This document shows, in pieces, positions 24,696-33,291 of a stretch of DNA of 64,000 nt. Position 1 is the stretch's first letter; each line of letters begins with the position of its first letter. Made by a program: the position numbers and the translations under genes. Source of the stretch: Paenibacillus sp. J5C2022 (GTDB lineage Bacteria; Bacillota; Bacilli; Paenibacillales; Paenibacillaceae); contig NZ_JAOQJC010000013.1 in NCBI RefSeq assembly GCF_025567625.1, positions 1 through 64,000 of the forward strand, in the 5' to 3' direction. A model generated the notes under the pieces. That model did not search any database. It worked only from the letters and a program-made list of their open reading frames with translations, and had not been told where the DNA came from.

Positions 24696-25061
24696 ATGCA
24701 TAAGTGGATAATGGCGATCCTTCTTGGTGCGGCAGGTGTAATGGCAGCGTATTTGTTGTTATTCGAAATGCCGGCTAAAGAAGAAACTGGGGAAAACCAT
24801 GATGCTGGATTCACGGTGCCGGACACTGCAGTCGATGCGGCTGCGGCGGAATCCATCTATAAGAGCAATTGTATGGGCTGTCATGGCGGCGAATACCAGG
24901 GCGGTATGGGTCCTGCGTTGAATCAGGTTGGCGCTACCTCCAGCAAGGAGAAGATCTTCAAGAAAGTATCCGGTGGCGGAGGCGGAATGCCTGCGTTCGA
25001 AGACAAGTTAAGCGAAGAAGATATCATCAATCTGACGAACTGGTTGTCAGAGTTCAAATAA
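24696..25061 (+). CDS. membrane-anchored small cytochrome c (c550/c551 type)
   Basis: A 121-residue protein: an uncleaved or lipid-free N-terminal membrane anchor (about residues 4-23), an acidic linker, then one class I cytochrome c domain. Heme attaches at CMGCH (59-63) and the axial Met is M98 in GGGMPAF. The size and anchor match B. subtilis cytochrome c550 (CccA), which carries electrons outside the membrane to terminal oxidases. The start ATG at 24696 has AGGAGGG seven bases upstream. It is a single-gene unit closed by a terminator and convergent with modB. Confidence 0.93.
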   Translation: MHKWIMAILLGAAGVMAAYLLLFEMPAKEETGENHDAGFTVPDTAVDAAAAESIYKSNCMGCHGGEYQGGMGPALNQVGATSSKEKIFKKVSGGGGGMPAFEDKLSEEDIINLTNWLSEFK

Positions 25062-25078
25062 CGGATATCTGCGCACAG

Positions 25079-25125
25079 AAGAAGAGCCTTGTTCCTCTAT
25101 GGAAACAGGGCTCTTCTACTTCTTA
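25079..25125 (+). terminator. terminator between the cytochrome c gene and modB
   Basis: GAAGAGCC and GGCTCTTC anchor a stem of about 15 bp with one bulge around a TCTAT loop, followed by a T-rich tract (TACTTCTTATTC). It ends the cytochrome gene and may also act on the converging modB transcript. Confidence 0.8.
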
Positions 25126-25177
25126 TTCTTATCTTATTCTTAATCTGCTTCTGCGACGTGATGACCTCACCAGTACG

Positions 25178-25867
25178 TCAACGTTGTCGTTGCTCCACCC
25201 CTCTGGCTCTCCATCCCGTCAGCAACAGGAGAAGGAAGGAAATCGCAATAATGGCAATGGTCCATGCCCATGCCGCCATCCAATTGCCGCTCTCTACCGC
25301 CACATAGATTGCAGTGGGTGTCGTCTGGGTCCGGCCCGGTATGTTGCCGGCAATCATAAGCGTCGCTCCGAATTCCCCCAACGCGCGGGCAAACCCCAGA
25401 ATATAAGCGGTCATGATGGAGCGGTAGCATAGCGGCAGCGTGATGTGACGCAGCACTTGCCATTCATTGGCTCCCGAGGAGCGGGCTGCCTCCGCCAGTT
25501 GACTATCCACACCTTCATATCCCGTCTTCATCGTCTGATAGACGAGCGGGAATGCTACGACTACCGCCGCAATGACGGCGGCCGCAGGCGTGAATACGAT
25601 TGGCTTGTCCAGCCACGATTCCAGCAATTGCCCAAGAGGACTGTTGCGTCCCAGCACGACAAGCAGGACAAAACCGACAACTGTCGGCGGCAAAACCAGC
25701 GGAAGCAGGAACAACGTTTCAAGCACTAATTTGATATTCCCGCCAACCTTGGCTCTGCTCACCCACCAGGCGCCCCCTCCTCCAATCAGCAGTACGAGAA
25801 CGCTTGCCATTCCCGCTATTTTCAAAGAAAGAAGGATTGGTGGCCAGAAAGCTTCAGCCCCCATCAT
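25178..25867 (-). CDS. modB: molybdate ABC transporter permease ModB
   Basis: A 229-residue permease with five to six helices. The EAA loop is EAARSSGANEWQVLRHITLP and the following helix ends in RALGEFGATLMIAGNIPGRTQT, a stretch characteristic of ModB/CysU-type permeases of oxyanion importers. ATG at 25867 overlaps the modA stop (ATGA). No modC ATPase gene follows: the next feature is a terminator and the opposite-strand cytochrome gene. Confidence 0.93.
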   Translation of the reverse strand: MMGAEAFWPPILLSLKIAGMASVLVLLIGGGGAWWVSRAKVGGNIKLVLETLFLLPLVLPPTVVGFVLLVVLGRNSPLGQLLESWLDKPIVFTPAAAVIAAVVVAFPLVYQTMKTGYEGVDSQLAEAARSSGANEWQVLRHITLPLCYRSIMTAYILGFARALGEFGATLMIAGNIPGRTQTTPTAIYVAVESGNWMAAWAWTIAIIAISFLLLLLTGWRARGVEQRQR

Positions 25868-26823
25868 GAGCCGTCCTTCGCCAGACGAAAACCGTATTGT
25901 TGAAAAGCGGCTGAGGCCTCTTCGCTCTGCAAATAGTTCAGAAAGCGCCGCGCTTCTTCCGTATGCTTCGAGCTTTTCAATATGGCCGCGGGATAAAAAA
26001 TCGGAGTATAAGAAGATTGCTCTACCGTAAAGGCCACTTGCACATTGTCAGATATAAGCGCGTCCGTACGATATACGAAGCCGGCATCGGCATTTCCGGT
26101 CTCCACATAATGCAGAACGCTGCGCACATCCTTGCCCTGCACCAGCCTATCCTTGACTAGGTCCCATAACCCCGCATGAAGCAGCGCCTCCTCTGCATAT
26201 TTCCCTGCAGGGACACTATCCGGAATACCGATGGCAATACGCCGTATGCGCTCCCCGGTCAAAGATGTCAAGCTATTTACATCGGATATTTTGACATCAC
26301 TTCCTTGCTTGGGAATAACAAGTACCAGTTCATTCGTTAACAGATTGATTCGACCCTCTTCGTGAATAATTCCTTCTTCTTGCAGCTTGTCCATATGTAC
26401 GCTTGAAGCCGACAGGAACAAGTCGACAGGGGCACCTTGCCGAATTTGTTCTCGGAGTGCGCCTGATCCACCGAAGTTGAATCGGAGCGCCGTATCGGGA
26501 TTGCTCCGTTCATAGGCCTGCTGGATGTGCTGCAGCGCATTAGTCAAGCTGGCGGCAGCCGATATCGTCAATTCCTTCTTCTCCTTTGTCGCACCACATC
26601 CGGCTGTAAGCAGCACAATGGCTATTAACGGCAGGAGAACCACTCGGCTAAGCGGCAGCTTCCTCCCTTGTCCCCCGGTACATCTGATTATGCTTTTATT
26701 GCATCGCTTCTTCTTTCGGCCGATCCTGTTGATCCACTGTCTACGCGATTGAACTTCCGCTGGCTGTGCATACTTCCTAAGACAATTTCTTTCCAATGAG
26801 TCTACGTTTCCCGATACTCTCAT
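25864..26823 (-). CDS. modA: molybdate-binding lipoprotein ModA
   Basis: A family 1 oxyanion-binding protein delivering molybdate (or tungstate) to ModB. The mature part starts at the lipobox Cys in LLTAGCG (about residue 76 of the longest ORF), followed by LTISAAASLTNALQ and FNFGGSGALREQIRQGAPVDLFLSAS, typical ModA motifs. The start is uncertain. The only in-frame ATG (26823) gives an implausibly long charged N-terminus, and the AAGGGAGG nearest the signal peptide (about 26655) is not followed by a good start at normal spacing. The given 5' end is therefore an upper bound. Confidence 0.85.
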   Translation of the reverse strand: MRVSGNVDSLERNCLRKYAQPAEVQSRRQWINRIGRKKKRCNKSIIRCTGGQGRKLPLSRVVLLPLIAIVLLTAGCGATKEKKELTISAAASLTNALQHIQQAYERSNPDTALRFNFGGSGALREQIRQGAPVDLFLSASSVHMDKLQEEGIIHEEGRINLLTNELVLVIPKQGSDVKISDVNSLTSLTGERIRRIAIGIPDSVPAGKYAEEALLHAGLWDLVKDRLVQGKDVRSVLHYVETGNADAGFVYRTDALISDNVQVAFTVEQSSYTPIFYPAAILKSSKHTEEARRFLNYLQSEEASAAFQQYGFRLAKDGS

Positions 26824-27019
26824 TTTCTTTTCAATCCATTCCTTCCATTCGTGACCGATTCACTTGCATATGACATCAAAAATTGCTGCTTGCAATTTGA
26901 CTATGCTACAAATCTATTATATACCATACCGCACTCTCCCCTCTATTCAGGAGCAGCGGCTATATCGAATTAGTAAACGTACTAATGGCGCAAAGCAGAA
27001 CTATACTGAAGTTAAAGAA
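26824..27019. other. non-coding stretch upstream of modA
   Basis: No gene is supported. There is a short inverted repeat ATTAGTA-ACG-TACTAAT near 26967-26984 that could be an operator; no riboswitch family is recognised. Sequence is AT-rich compared with flanking genes. Confidence 0.4.
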
Positions 27020-27231
27020 ACTCAATTAACCGCTCCTGATCAAATGGGATAGTGGGGCCAGGCGGATACGCTCGAGGATATGCTCCTGATGTGCGGGAAC
27101 TGTGGGGAATCGGTAGTTCCCTTCAACTCAATTGTCCGTTCCTGATTAGATGGGATACGGAGCCAGTCCGATTTACATCGAGGATATGCTCCTGATGTAC
27201 AGGAATTGTGGGGGAGTCGTAAGTACGCGGG
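27020..27231. repeat. 106-bp unit in two direct tandem copies
   Basis: Copy 1 runs 27020-27125 and copy 2 from 27126. Both begin ACTCAATT, share CGAGGATATGCTCCTGATG in the middle and end in a GTGGGG(A/G)-rich segment, with roughly 75-80 percent identity by eye. Within each unit GCTCCTGAT occurs twice, as CGCTCCTGATCA or GTTCCTGATTA near the start and GCTCCTGATGT later. No frame looks coding. Such degenerate intergenic units look like remnants of a genome-dispersed repeat family. Confidence 0.75.
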
Positions 27232-27298
27232 GTGTGAAGTGAGTACTGCAGAAAGGTCGGATGGAACAATTCTAGGTAAAAAAAGTTACGCACAAATA

Positions 27299-27340
27299 CA
27301 GGTATTCGACAATCCGATAGGCTTGACCGACGAATACCTG
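27299..27340 (-). terminator. hairpin after the FGGY kinase operon
   Basis: CAGGTATTCG and CGAATACCTG form a perfect 10-bp stem around a 22-nt loop, about 120 bases past the kinase stop. The following minus-strand sequence is TATTTGTGCG with a T7 run 20 bases later, so this is a moderate terminator candidate. Confidence 0.5.
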
Positions 27341-27458
27341 CAGTTCTTCCTTATTGAATAATTGGGATCTTGTTCAAACAAGCTCAAGCTCGTACAAGCT
27401 CTCATGCCAGCGTCGACTTGCATCTACTCCTCAGCACGCCGAACCATTCGCCGAAGTA

Positions 27459-28955
27459 CTACATGGCGAATAGATCAGCTAGTTGAGGATATAGGCGCTT
27501 GTACTTCCGAAATTGATCATGATAGAAGCCGGCTTGCTGCGGGTCGGGCACATATTGCTCCACTTGCCATTTCTCTTTCACTCGGTTGCACAATTCGCCG
27601 ATATCGTTGCCCCATTCCAGCCTTCGGAAACCAAGCAACGCGGCACCGATGGAGGGCAAAAACTGTGAGTCCTCCGGTACAACAAGCGTACAGTCCCATA
27701 CGTTCGCCATAATGCGGCACCATTCCTTGCTCTTGGCCCCGCCGCCGATTAACGTTACCTGCTTCTCGCCATCAGTTGTCACGATCAGCTCCATCAGCTG
27801 GCGCATCGCCATCGCCACACCTTCCAGCACCGCGGCTGCCATCTGAGCCTTCGTAGTGGTCGTCCGCAAGCCGATGAACGAGCCGCTTGCACGATTGTCC
27901 TGCACCGGGCATCGCTCGCCGTTCAAGTACGGCAAGAACAGTACCCCCGATTGGCGGGAAGCAGCTCCGATTGCCACTTCGAATGCCGCATAGGCGTCAT
28001 CCTTGCTACCGAATCCGCCTTCGCCAAATACGTCGAGCGCCCACTTGTGGGCATTGCCGGCGTTCATCATCGGCGCAATCGTAATCTGCTTGCCCGACTC
28101 GACGTAAGCCAGATTGAAAGCACCGCTGGATACATCCATGAAGCCCGAAGAAGCCGCAGCTACCCAGCCGCTAGTCCCGATATATGCATATACTTCGCCT
28201 TCCCGGTATACACCGGCCCCGAGCGTCGCTGCCCCGGCATCGCCGATGCCGCACATGACAGGCGTACCTTCCAGGAAACCCGTTGATGCAGCAGCCTGCG
28301 CATGAACGACTCCCGCTTCCTCATCGGACGCCATAATAGCCGGCAGCTTAGAGGCATCAAGTCCGAGACGCGCCAGCCAATCCGACTTCCATTCCCGGGT
28401 TCGAATATCCATCGATCCAGAAGTGGCAGCCGATGTCGGATCCGTCACGAACGAGCCGGTAAGCTTCCCGATCACATAATCCTTGGCGCTAATCAGAAAG
28501 TAGTCGGCGGCCTCATAGTTTTCTCGTTCATGCTCCTTCAACCACAGCACTTTCGGCAGCGTCAACGTGCCGTTCATCACGTTCTGTGTGGCTTCCGTAA
28601 TAGCAGCTTCGCCGAGCTCGGCTAGTATGTGATCCGATTGCTCCCCCGCTCTCCCGTCAGAGTACAGAATGGCGGGACGCACAGCTGCAGCGTCCCGCTT
28701 CACGGCTATGCAGTCCTGCATCTGGCCGCTGAAGGTAATAAGCGCGATATCGGATTCTGCAATGCCGGATGAGAACCAGGAACGGGCGATCTCAGCGATC
28801 GCCTCATACCAGCTCTCCGGGTGTTGTTCGATATAGCCGCCCGTATGGTCGACTTCCAGAGGAATATTGCGTTCCGCTGTAATCGAGGCATGCTTATCCA
28901 CGAGCACGCCTTTCACATTCGTTGTGCCGATGTCGAACGCTGCGATGTAAGTCAT
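27459..28955 (-). CDS. FGGY family carbohydrate kinase
   Basis: A 498-residue sugar kinase of the xylulokinase/LsrK-like FGGY family. The phosphate-1 motif is AFDIGTTNVKGVLVD (5-19), the substrate-side motif is ITFSGQMQDCI, and the ATP-binding adenosine motif is LIGGGAKSKEWCRIMANV near residue 395. It would phosphorylate an imported sugar or sugar-like molecule; which one is not readable. The start overlaps the trpA-like gene stop by four bases (ATGA). It is the last gene of the SorC-Rbs operon and may supply the phosphate that the TrpA-like enzyme recognises. Confidence 0.92.
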   Translation of the reverse strand: MTYIAAFDIGTTNVKGVLVDKHASITAERNIPLEVDHTGGYIEQHPESWYEAIAEIARSWFSSGIAESDIALITFSGQMQDCIAVKRDAAAVRPAILYSDGRAGEQSDHILAELGEAAITEATQNVMNGTLTLPKVLWLKEHERENYEAADYFLISAKDYVIGKLTGSFVTDPTSAATSGSMDIRTREWKSDWLARLGLDASKLPAIMASDEEAGVVHAQAAASTGFLEGTPVMCGIGDAGAATLGAGVYREGEVYAYIGTSGWVAAASSGFMDVSSGAFNLAYVESGKQITIAPMMNAGNAHKWALDVFGEGGFGSKDDAYAAFEVAIGAASRQSGVLFLPYLNGERCPVQDNRASGSFIGLRTTTTKAQMAAAVLEGVAMAMRQLMELIVTTDGEKQVTLIGGGAKSKEWCRIMANVWDCTLVVPEDSQFLPSIGAALLGFRRLEWGNDIGELCNRVKEKWQVEQYVPDPQQAGFYHDQFRKYKRLYPQLADLFAM

Positions 28956-29776
28956 AACGACTCCTCCTCTCGGTTCGACCGGACAGTCTGCATCTTCATC
29001 TCGGCCACCATCCGGTACAAATAGTCGTTCTCCTGATTCTCGCAGCGTGCGACGAGAGCCGAGCCGACTACAGCACCGTCGAATCCGCTCCTGACCGCTT
29101 CGCCGACCAGCTTGGGCGTGCGCAGTCCGAAGCCCGATACAATCATGCCTTCAGGCAGATAATGGCGAATTCGGCTGCATAGCTGCGACAGATCCGAGAC
29201 ATTTGCCAGCGGATCGCCTGTCGTTCCGGCGTAGGATTGCGCATAGATGATCGTAGCTCCGTCGCACACCCGCTTCATCGTCTCCTCGTCCATTGCACTA
29301 TTAATGAAGCGAACGATATCCACTCCGAAGTCAGCTGTATACTGCTGAATCGCAACCTGCTCTTCCAGCGTGCAATCCGGGAGAACGAGCGCATCCACCA
29401 ATTGCTCTCGGATTAACTTCTTGTAGAGGCCGCTGCCCACTACATCGCTCTTGTACCCCATTGCCCAGAATGGAACGGCCACTTGCTGCCGGATGGCGCG
29501 CCAATAAGCCAGCAGCTCCTCCTCATCCGACATGCCGCCATCCAGCGCACGCTTATGCGCCCGCTGAATGATAGGGCCGTCCATCTCCGGACGTCGGCCA
29601 GGCACGCCGAGCTCCACGACGTCTATGCCGGCTTCGACGCTTTCCCTTACCATCGACAACGAAGCCTCTCTGGCGGGGTCGCCCGCCACCAGATAACCGA
29701 CGAGAAGCGCCTCGTCTTTCTCCTTTGCCGCCTGCCATGCTTCCCGGTTCCTGTCGTTCAACAATCCCCTTGTCAT
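28952..29776 (-). CDS. TrpA-like TIM-barrel protein (tryptophan synthase alpha homologue)
   Basis: A 274-residue TIM barrel clearly related to tryptophan synthase alpha. Equivalents of the two catalytic residues are present: E55 in VVELGVPG and D66 in MDGPIIQ. The phosphate-binding GFG near residue 200 and the later GS (VVGSALV) are also there. The FSDP segment after the first catalytic Glu is replaced by GRRP, and there is no trpB or other trp gene in the window. TrpA performs a retro-aldol cleavage releasing glyceraldehyde 3-phosphate. Here, between a sugar permease and an FGGY kinase, it may cleave a phosphorylated sugar-like substrate. Overlaps both neighbours by four bases. Confidence 0.85.
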   Translation of the reverse strand: MTRGLLNDRNREAWQAAKEKDEALLVGYLVAGDPAREASLSMVRESVEAGIDVVELGVPGRRPEMDGPIIQRAHKRALDGGMSDEEELLAYWRAIRQQVAVPFWAMGYKSDVVGSGLYKKLIREQLVDALVLPDCTLEEQVAIQQYTADFGVDIVRFINSAMDEETMKRVCDGATIIYAQSYAGTTGDPLANVSDLSQLCSRIRHYLPEGMIVSGFGLRTPKLVGEAVRSGFDGAVVGSALVARCENQENDYLYRMVAEMKMQTVRSNREEESL

Positions 29777-30735
29777 GCGTTACCACGTCCCAGCTTCTGC
29801 ATCAGCACCGCTGCAATTACAATCAGCCCTGTAATGACATCTTGCATAAATGTCGGCACAGCCAGAATGGTCATGCCGTTCGCCAGGATGCCGATGATCG
29901 CAGCGCCGACGAATGTGCCCCATACGTTCGGCACTCCTTCCTTGAAGGAAGTCATGCCGAGGAATGCAGCCGCATACGCGGACAAGAAGAGTCCGTCCCC
30001 GCCTGTCGGATGCGCCGAACCTAGACGCGATGCCATCAGAATGCCAGTCAGTGTAGCCAGCATGCTGCACAGTGCGAACGCGGCATTTTTGTTGAAAGCA
30101 ACGGAGACACCAGCCACGCGGGATGCGGACTCATTGCCGCCGATCGCGTACAGCTTTCTGCCGAATGCCGTATGGGACATAATGTACCAGAACAGTACAG
30201 TCATGAAAATCATAATGATCGAAAGCAGCGGAATGTCTCCCAGCTCCGTCTGTCCCAGGAAGAGGAAAGATGGCGGAATATTCTCGAACACCGTCGCCCC
30301 TTCCGTCAGACGGAAGTTGATGCCGCCAATAATCGTTCCCATGGCCAGCGTGGTGATAAAGGAAAGCACACGGAATTTGGTCACGATCCAGCCATTGATA
30401 TATCCAATCAACAGCGCTGCAAGCATAGGCAGAATAATTGAAAATACGATAGGCACTCCCGCGACTGCCAGCTTGGCCGCAAATACGCCCCCAAGACTTG
30501 CCATCGCGCCGACCGACAAGTCGAACTCCCCAACAGCCATGACTAACGTAGCGCCGAGCGCGATAATGACTAGGAAGGAGATCTGGCGGCTAATGTTGAT
30601 TGCATTGTCCAGCGTCGCGAAGGAATCCGGACTAAGAATAGAGAATGCCAGAATGATAAGAATGCCCGCCATTACCGTCCCGTAAGTGCGAATTAAACGA
30701 ATATAGTTGATTTTATTGCGCGCTTCAACCGTCAT
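29773..30735 (-). CDS. ribose-type sugar ABC transporter permease (RbsC class)
   Basis: A 320-residue permease of the BPD_transp_2/RbsC family with eight to ten helices. The typical segments GATLVMAVGEFDLSVGA, GTIIGGINF and GGDGLFLSAYAAAFLGMTSF are present. It forms a homodimeric channel with the RbsA-type ATPase next to it. Only one permease gene occurs, unlike the two (LsrC, LsrD) in AI-2 operons. It overlaps the ATPase gene upstream and the TrpA-like gene downstream by four bases each. Confidence 0.93.
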   Translation of the reverse strand: MTVEARNKINYIRLIRTYGTVMAGILIILAFSILSPDSFATLDNAINISRQISFLVIIALGATLVMAVGEFDLSVGAMASLGGVFAAKLAVAGVPIVFSIILPMLAALLIGYINGWIVTKFRVLSFITTLAMGTIIGGINFRLTEGATVFENIPPSFLFLGQTELGDIPLLSIIMIFMTVLFWYIMSHTAFGRKLYAIGGNESASRVAGVSVAFNKNAAFALCSMLATLTGILMASRLGSAHPTGGDGLFLSAYAAAFLGMTSFKEGVPNVWGTFVGAAIIGILANGMTILAVPTFMQDVITGLIVIAAVLMQKLGRGNA

Positions 30736-32240
30736 GATTGATCACGATCCTTTCCTTGGCCGAAACAATATGCCAGTACGTTCTCGGGTGTTACGTCCCG
30801 GTTCGGGAGATCGGCCACTACTCGCCCTTCATGCAGCACATACAGCCGATCGGCAATATCAAGCACCTCTTGCAGGTCAGACGATACGAACAGAACGGCT
30901 CCGCCCGCATCCGCTTGCTCCCGCAATAAACGATGAATCTGTTCGCGTGTCATAATATCGACCGCCTGCGTAGGCTCATCGCATAAATACAAGAACGGGG
31001 ATGACATAAGCGCCTTCGCGAAAACAACCTTCTGCTGGTTGCCGCCGCTCAGTTGGCCCACCTCTTGTTCCGTGCCGGACGCCTTTACCTTCAAGTCCTC
31101 CATCCAGCCCTCCGCTTCCTTCCGTTCCTCTCCACCGCGAAGCTTCCATCCGCTTGAGAATTTCTTCAGGACAGGCAGCGTAATATTTTCTCTAATCGTC
31201 ATCCCCATAACCAGTGCATCGCGCTTGCGCTCCTCCGGTATGAGGACGACGCCTTCATCAAGCGATGCGCGCGGGCTAAGACCCGACTTCAACTCGCCTC
31301 GGATGACAACGTCGCCGCTTGACTTGCGGCGCAAGCCGTATATCGTCTCCAGCAGCTCCGTCCGTCCGGCCCCCGCCAGTCCGAACAATCCGACGATCTC
31401 CTTCTCGCGCACGTCGAGACTGACGCCCTTTACTTTCCCGTCAACGGTAGTTACATTCCTAACCTCCAGCACAGGCTTCCCAGCCGCGCCTTCTCTCTCT
31501 ATACGTATGGCTTTCTTGTATTCCTTGTTGTTCATAAGAGATATCAGGCCGTCCCGATCTGTCTCCGCCCGATTCACGGTAGCCACATGCTGGCCGTTGC
31601 GGAATACGGTTATGCGATGCGACAGACGGAAAATCTCATCCATCCTGTGAGATACATAGAGGATGGATGTCCCGCGTTCGATCAGCTTGCCAATCAAGGA
31701 GAACAGCTGCTCCGATTCCTGATCGGTAAGCGATGCCGTCGGCTCATCCAGAATGAGCAGATTGCATTCCAGCATCATGGCACGCAGTATTTCCAGCATC
31801 GTTCGCTCAGGAGGCGACATGCGCTCCGCTGTCTTGTTCATGTCCAGCTTGACACCGTATTCCTCCATCAGCGATTTGGCGCGGTTTTGCATCGCTTTCC
31901 ACTTGACTCCGACACCGCTGCTTGGATACTTCAATCCGAGGAACAAATTCTCATAACCCGTGAAGGACGGGATGAGATGACGGTCCTGATGCACGACATT
32001 GATCCCGATCTCTCTTGCGTCGCCGGGATCGTTGATCGTAACCGCTTTCCCTTTCCACAGCAGCGTACCTCCGTCTGGAGAATAGACACCGGTTACAATT
32101 TTGATGAATGTGGACTTCCCTGCGCCATTCTCACCGACCAGCGCATGCACTTCGCCAGGGCGAATGTCCATATGCACGTCAGACAGCGCATAATGGCCGC
32201 CGAATATTTTGTTCAACCCTTCTACCTTCAATAGAGACAC
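30732..32240 (-). CDS. ribose-type sugar ABC transporter ATP-binding protein (RbsA class)
   Basis: A 502-residue ATPase with two fused nucleotide-binding domains. The first has Walker A GENGAGKST at 36-44, the Q-loop VVHQDRHLIP, and Walker B LLILDEPTASL. The second has the degenerate P-loop GLAGAGRTE, the signature LSGGNQQKV and Walker B LYLCDEPTQAVD. This asymmetry is normal for RbsA. GTG at 32240 has AAGGGAG eight bases upstream; a GTG three codons earlier directly abuts the site. Confidence 0.93.
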   Translation of the reverse strand: MSLLKVEGLNKIFGGHYALSDVHMDIRPGEVHALVGENGAGKSTFIKIVTGVYSPDGGTLLWKGKAVTINDPGDAREIGINVVHQDRHLIPSFTGYENLFLGLKYPSSGVGVKWKAMQNRAKSLMEEYGVKLDMNKTAERMSPPERTMLEILRAMMLECNLLILDEPTASLTDQESEQLFSLIGKLIERGTSILYVSHRMDEIFRLSHRITVFRNGQHVATVNRAETDRDGLISLMNNKEYKKAIRIEREGAAGKPVLEVRNVTTVDGKVKGVSLDVREKEIVGLFGLAGAGRTELLETIYGLRRKSSGDVVIRGELKSGLSPRASLDEGVVLIPEERKRDALVMGMTIRENITLPVLKKFSSGWKLRGGEERKEAEGWMEDLKVKASGTEQEVGQLSGGNQQKVVFAKALMSSPFLYLCDEPTQAVDIMTREQIHRLLREQADAGGAVLFVSSDLQEVLDIADRLYVLHEGRVVADLPNRDVTPENVLAYCFGQGKDRDQS

Positions 32241-32265
32241 GATCGTCACTCCCTTCTGTCAGACA

Positions 32266-32291
32266 TGAGAAGCGGCCGGGGCCGCTTCTCA
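32266..32291 (-). other. intercistronic hairpin between binding-protein and ATPase genes
   Basis: TGAGAAGCGGCC and its complement form a perfect 12-bp stem with a 2-nt loop 20 bases after the binding-protein stop. No T run follows on the minus strand, so it more likely stabilises the upstream mRNA end and lowers ATPase expression than terminates. Confidence 0.6.
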
Positions 32292-32311
32292 GTTCCGAAC
32301 GGATGCACGTC

Positions 32312-33232
32312 TTACTTCGTAATCAAGCTGGCCGGAGCATAAAGCTCTGTGCCTTCGACAGGCTGACCTTGGAATACGAGGTCCATCTGCTTCGTCACAA
32401 TTTCTGCCATGCCTTCGAAGTTTTGCTTCACGGTTGCAACCAGAGGTGATCCTTCTTGAATCATCTTCACAGCTTGGCTGGAACCGTCAATGCCCGTAAC
32501 GATAATATCCGTGCGACCGGCAGCCTCAATAGCTTGAGCTGCGCCTATTGCCGGCTCGTCCCATCCGGCCCATACCGCCGTAATGGAGCCTTCTTCCTTG
32601 TTGGACAGCAAGATGCTTTCCATCTGCTTGCGTGCATTCTCGATCGGACCAGGCACTTCCACTTGCTGCTCGATCGCTTTTTTCACGCCGGTGTTGGCTT
32701 CCAGCATTTCATCAAGCTGCACCGTTCTGGCCAGTACACCGGGATGCGGGCGGTGTGACAATACCACAATGTTGCCTTCGTTGCCGATCTCATTGAACAA
32801 ATATTCACTGATCATTTTGGACATTTCCTTGTTGTCGCTCGTCGCGTTCATTGTCATGCCCTCAATATAGCCGGAGTCGCAGCCGAATACCGGAATATTC
32901 TTCTCCTTCGCTTTCGCGATCTGACTCTTCAATTGATTGGGGTCCGTGCTGACGATGACGATGGCGTCCGTCTTCGAGGAGATCACATCTTCCATGCGGC
33001 TGGCCAGTTGGCCTACATCGCCTTTCGTATCGATAACATTCGTCTTCCAGCCCTTGTCCGCAGCTTGCTTCTTCAGCCCCTCCACCATCTCGTTCGTCGT
33101 GACGGATGACAGGAACGGCGTCAGAATGGAGATTGTCTTGCTGCCGTCCGCTCCCTTATTGCCGTCCGAGCCGCAAGCAGCCAGTCCCATAACCAAAAAT
33201 AGCGCTACCATGATCAACAAAGATTTTTTCAT
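32312..33232 (-). CDS. ribose-type sugar-binding lipoprotein (RbsB class)
   Basis: A 306-residue periplasmic-binding-protein-4/RbsB family lipoprotein with lipobox LAAC at Cys20 and a short Gly/Asp-rich linker. The two-lobed fold is indicated by TISILTPFLSSVTTNEMVEGLKKQA at the N-terminus and TDIIVTGIDGSSQAVKMI in the second lobe. Relatives bind ribose, autoinducer-2, inositol or allose. ATG at 33232 has AAGGGGG ten bases upstream; the longer ORF adds 29 residues of intergenic sequence. It follows the sorC-type regulator by 59 bases. Confidence 0.92.
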   Translation of the reverse strand: MKKSLLIMVALFLVMGLAACGSDGNKGADGSKTISILTPFLSSVTTNEMVEGLKKQAADKGWKTNVIDTKGDVGQLASRMEDVISSKTDAIVIVSTDPNQLKSQIAKAKEKNIPVFGCDSGYIEGMTMNATSDNKEMSKMISEYLFNEIGNEGNIVVLSHRPHPGVLARTVQLDEMLEANTGVKKAIEQQVEVPGPIENARKQMESILLSNKEEGSITAVWAGWDEPAIGAAQAIEAAGRTDIIVTGIDGSSQAVKMIQEGSPLVATVKQNFEGMAEIVTKQMDLVFQGQPVEGTELYAPASLITK

Positions 33233-33291
33233 GAAATTGTTCCCCCTTAATGTGTTCTTCCTGTTGTGTACTGATTGCCCGTCCGCTTGCA

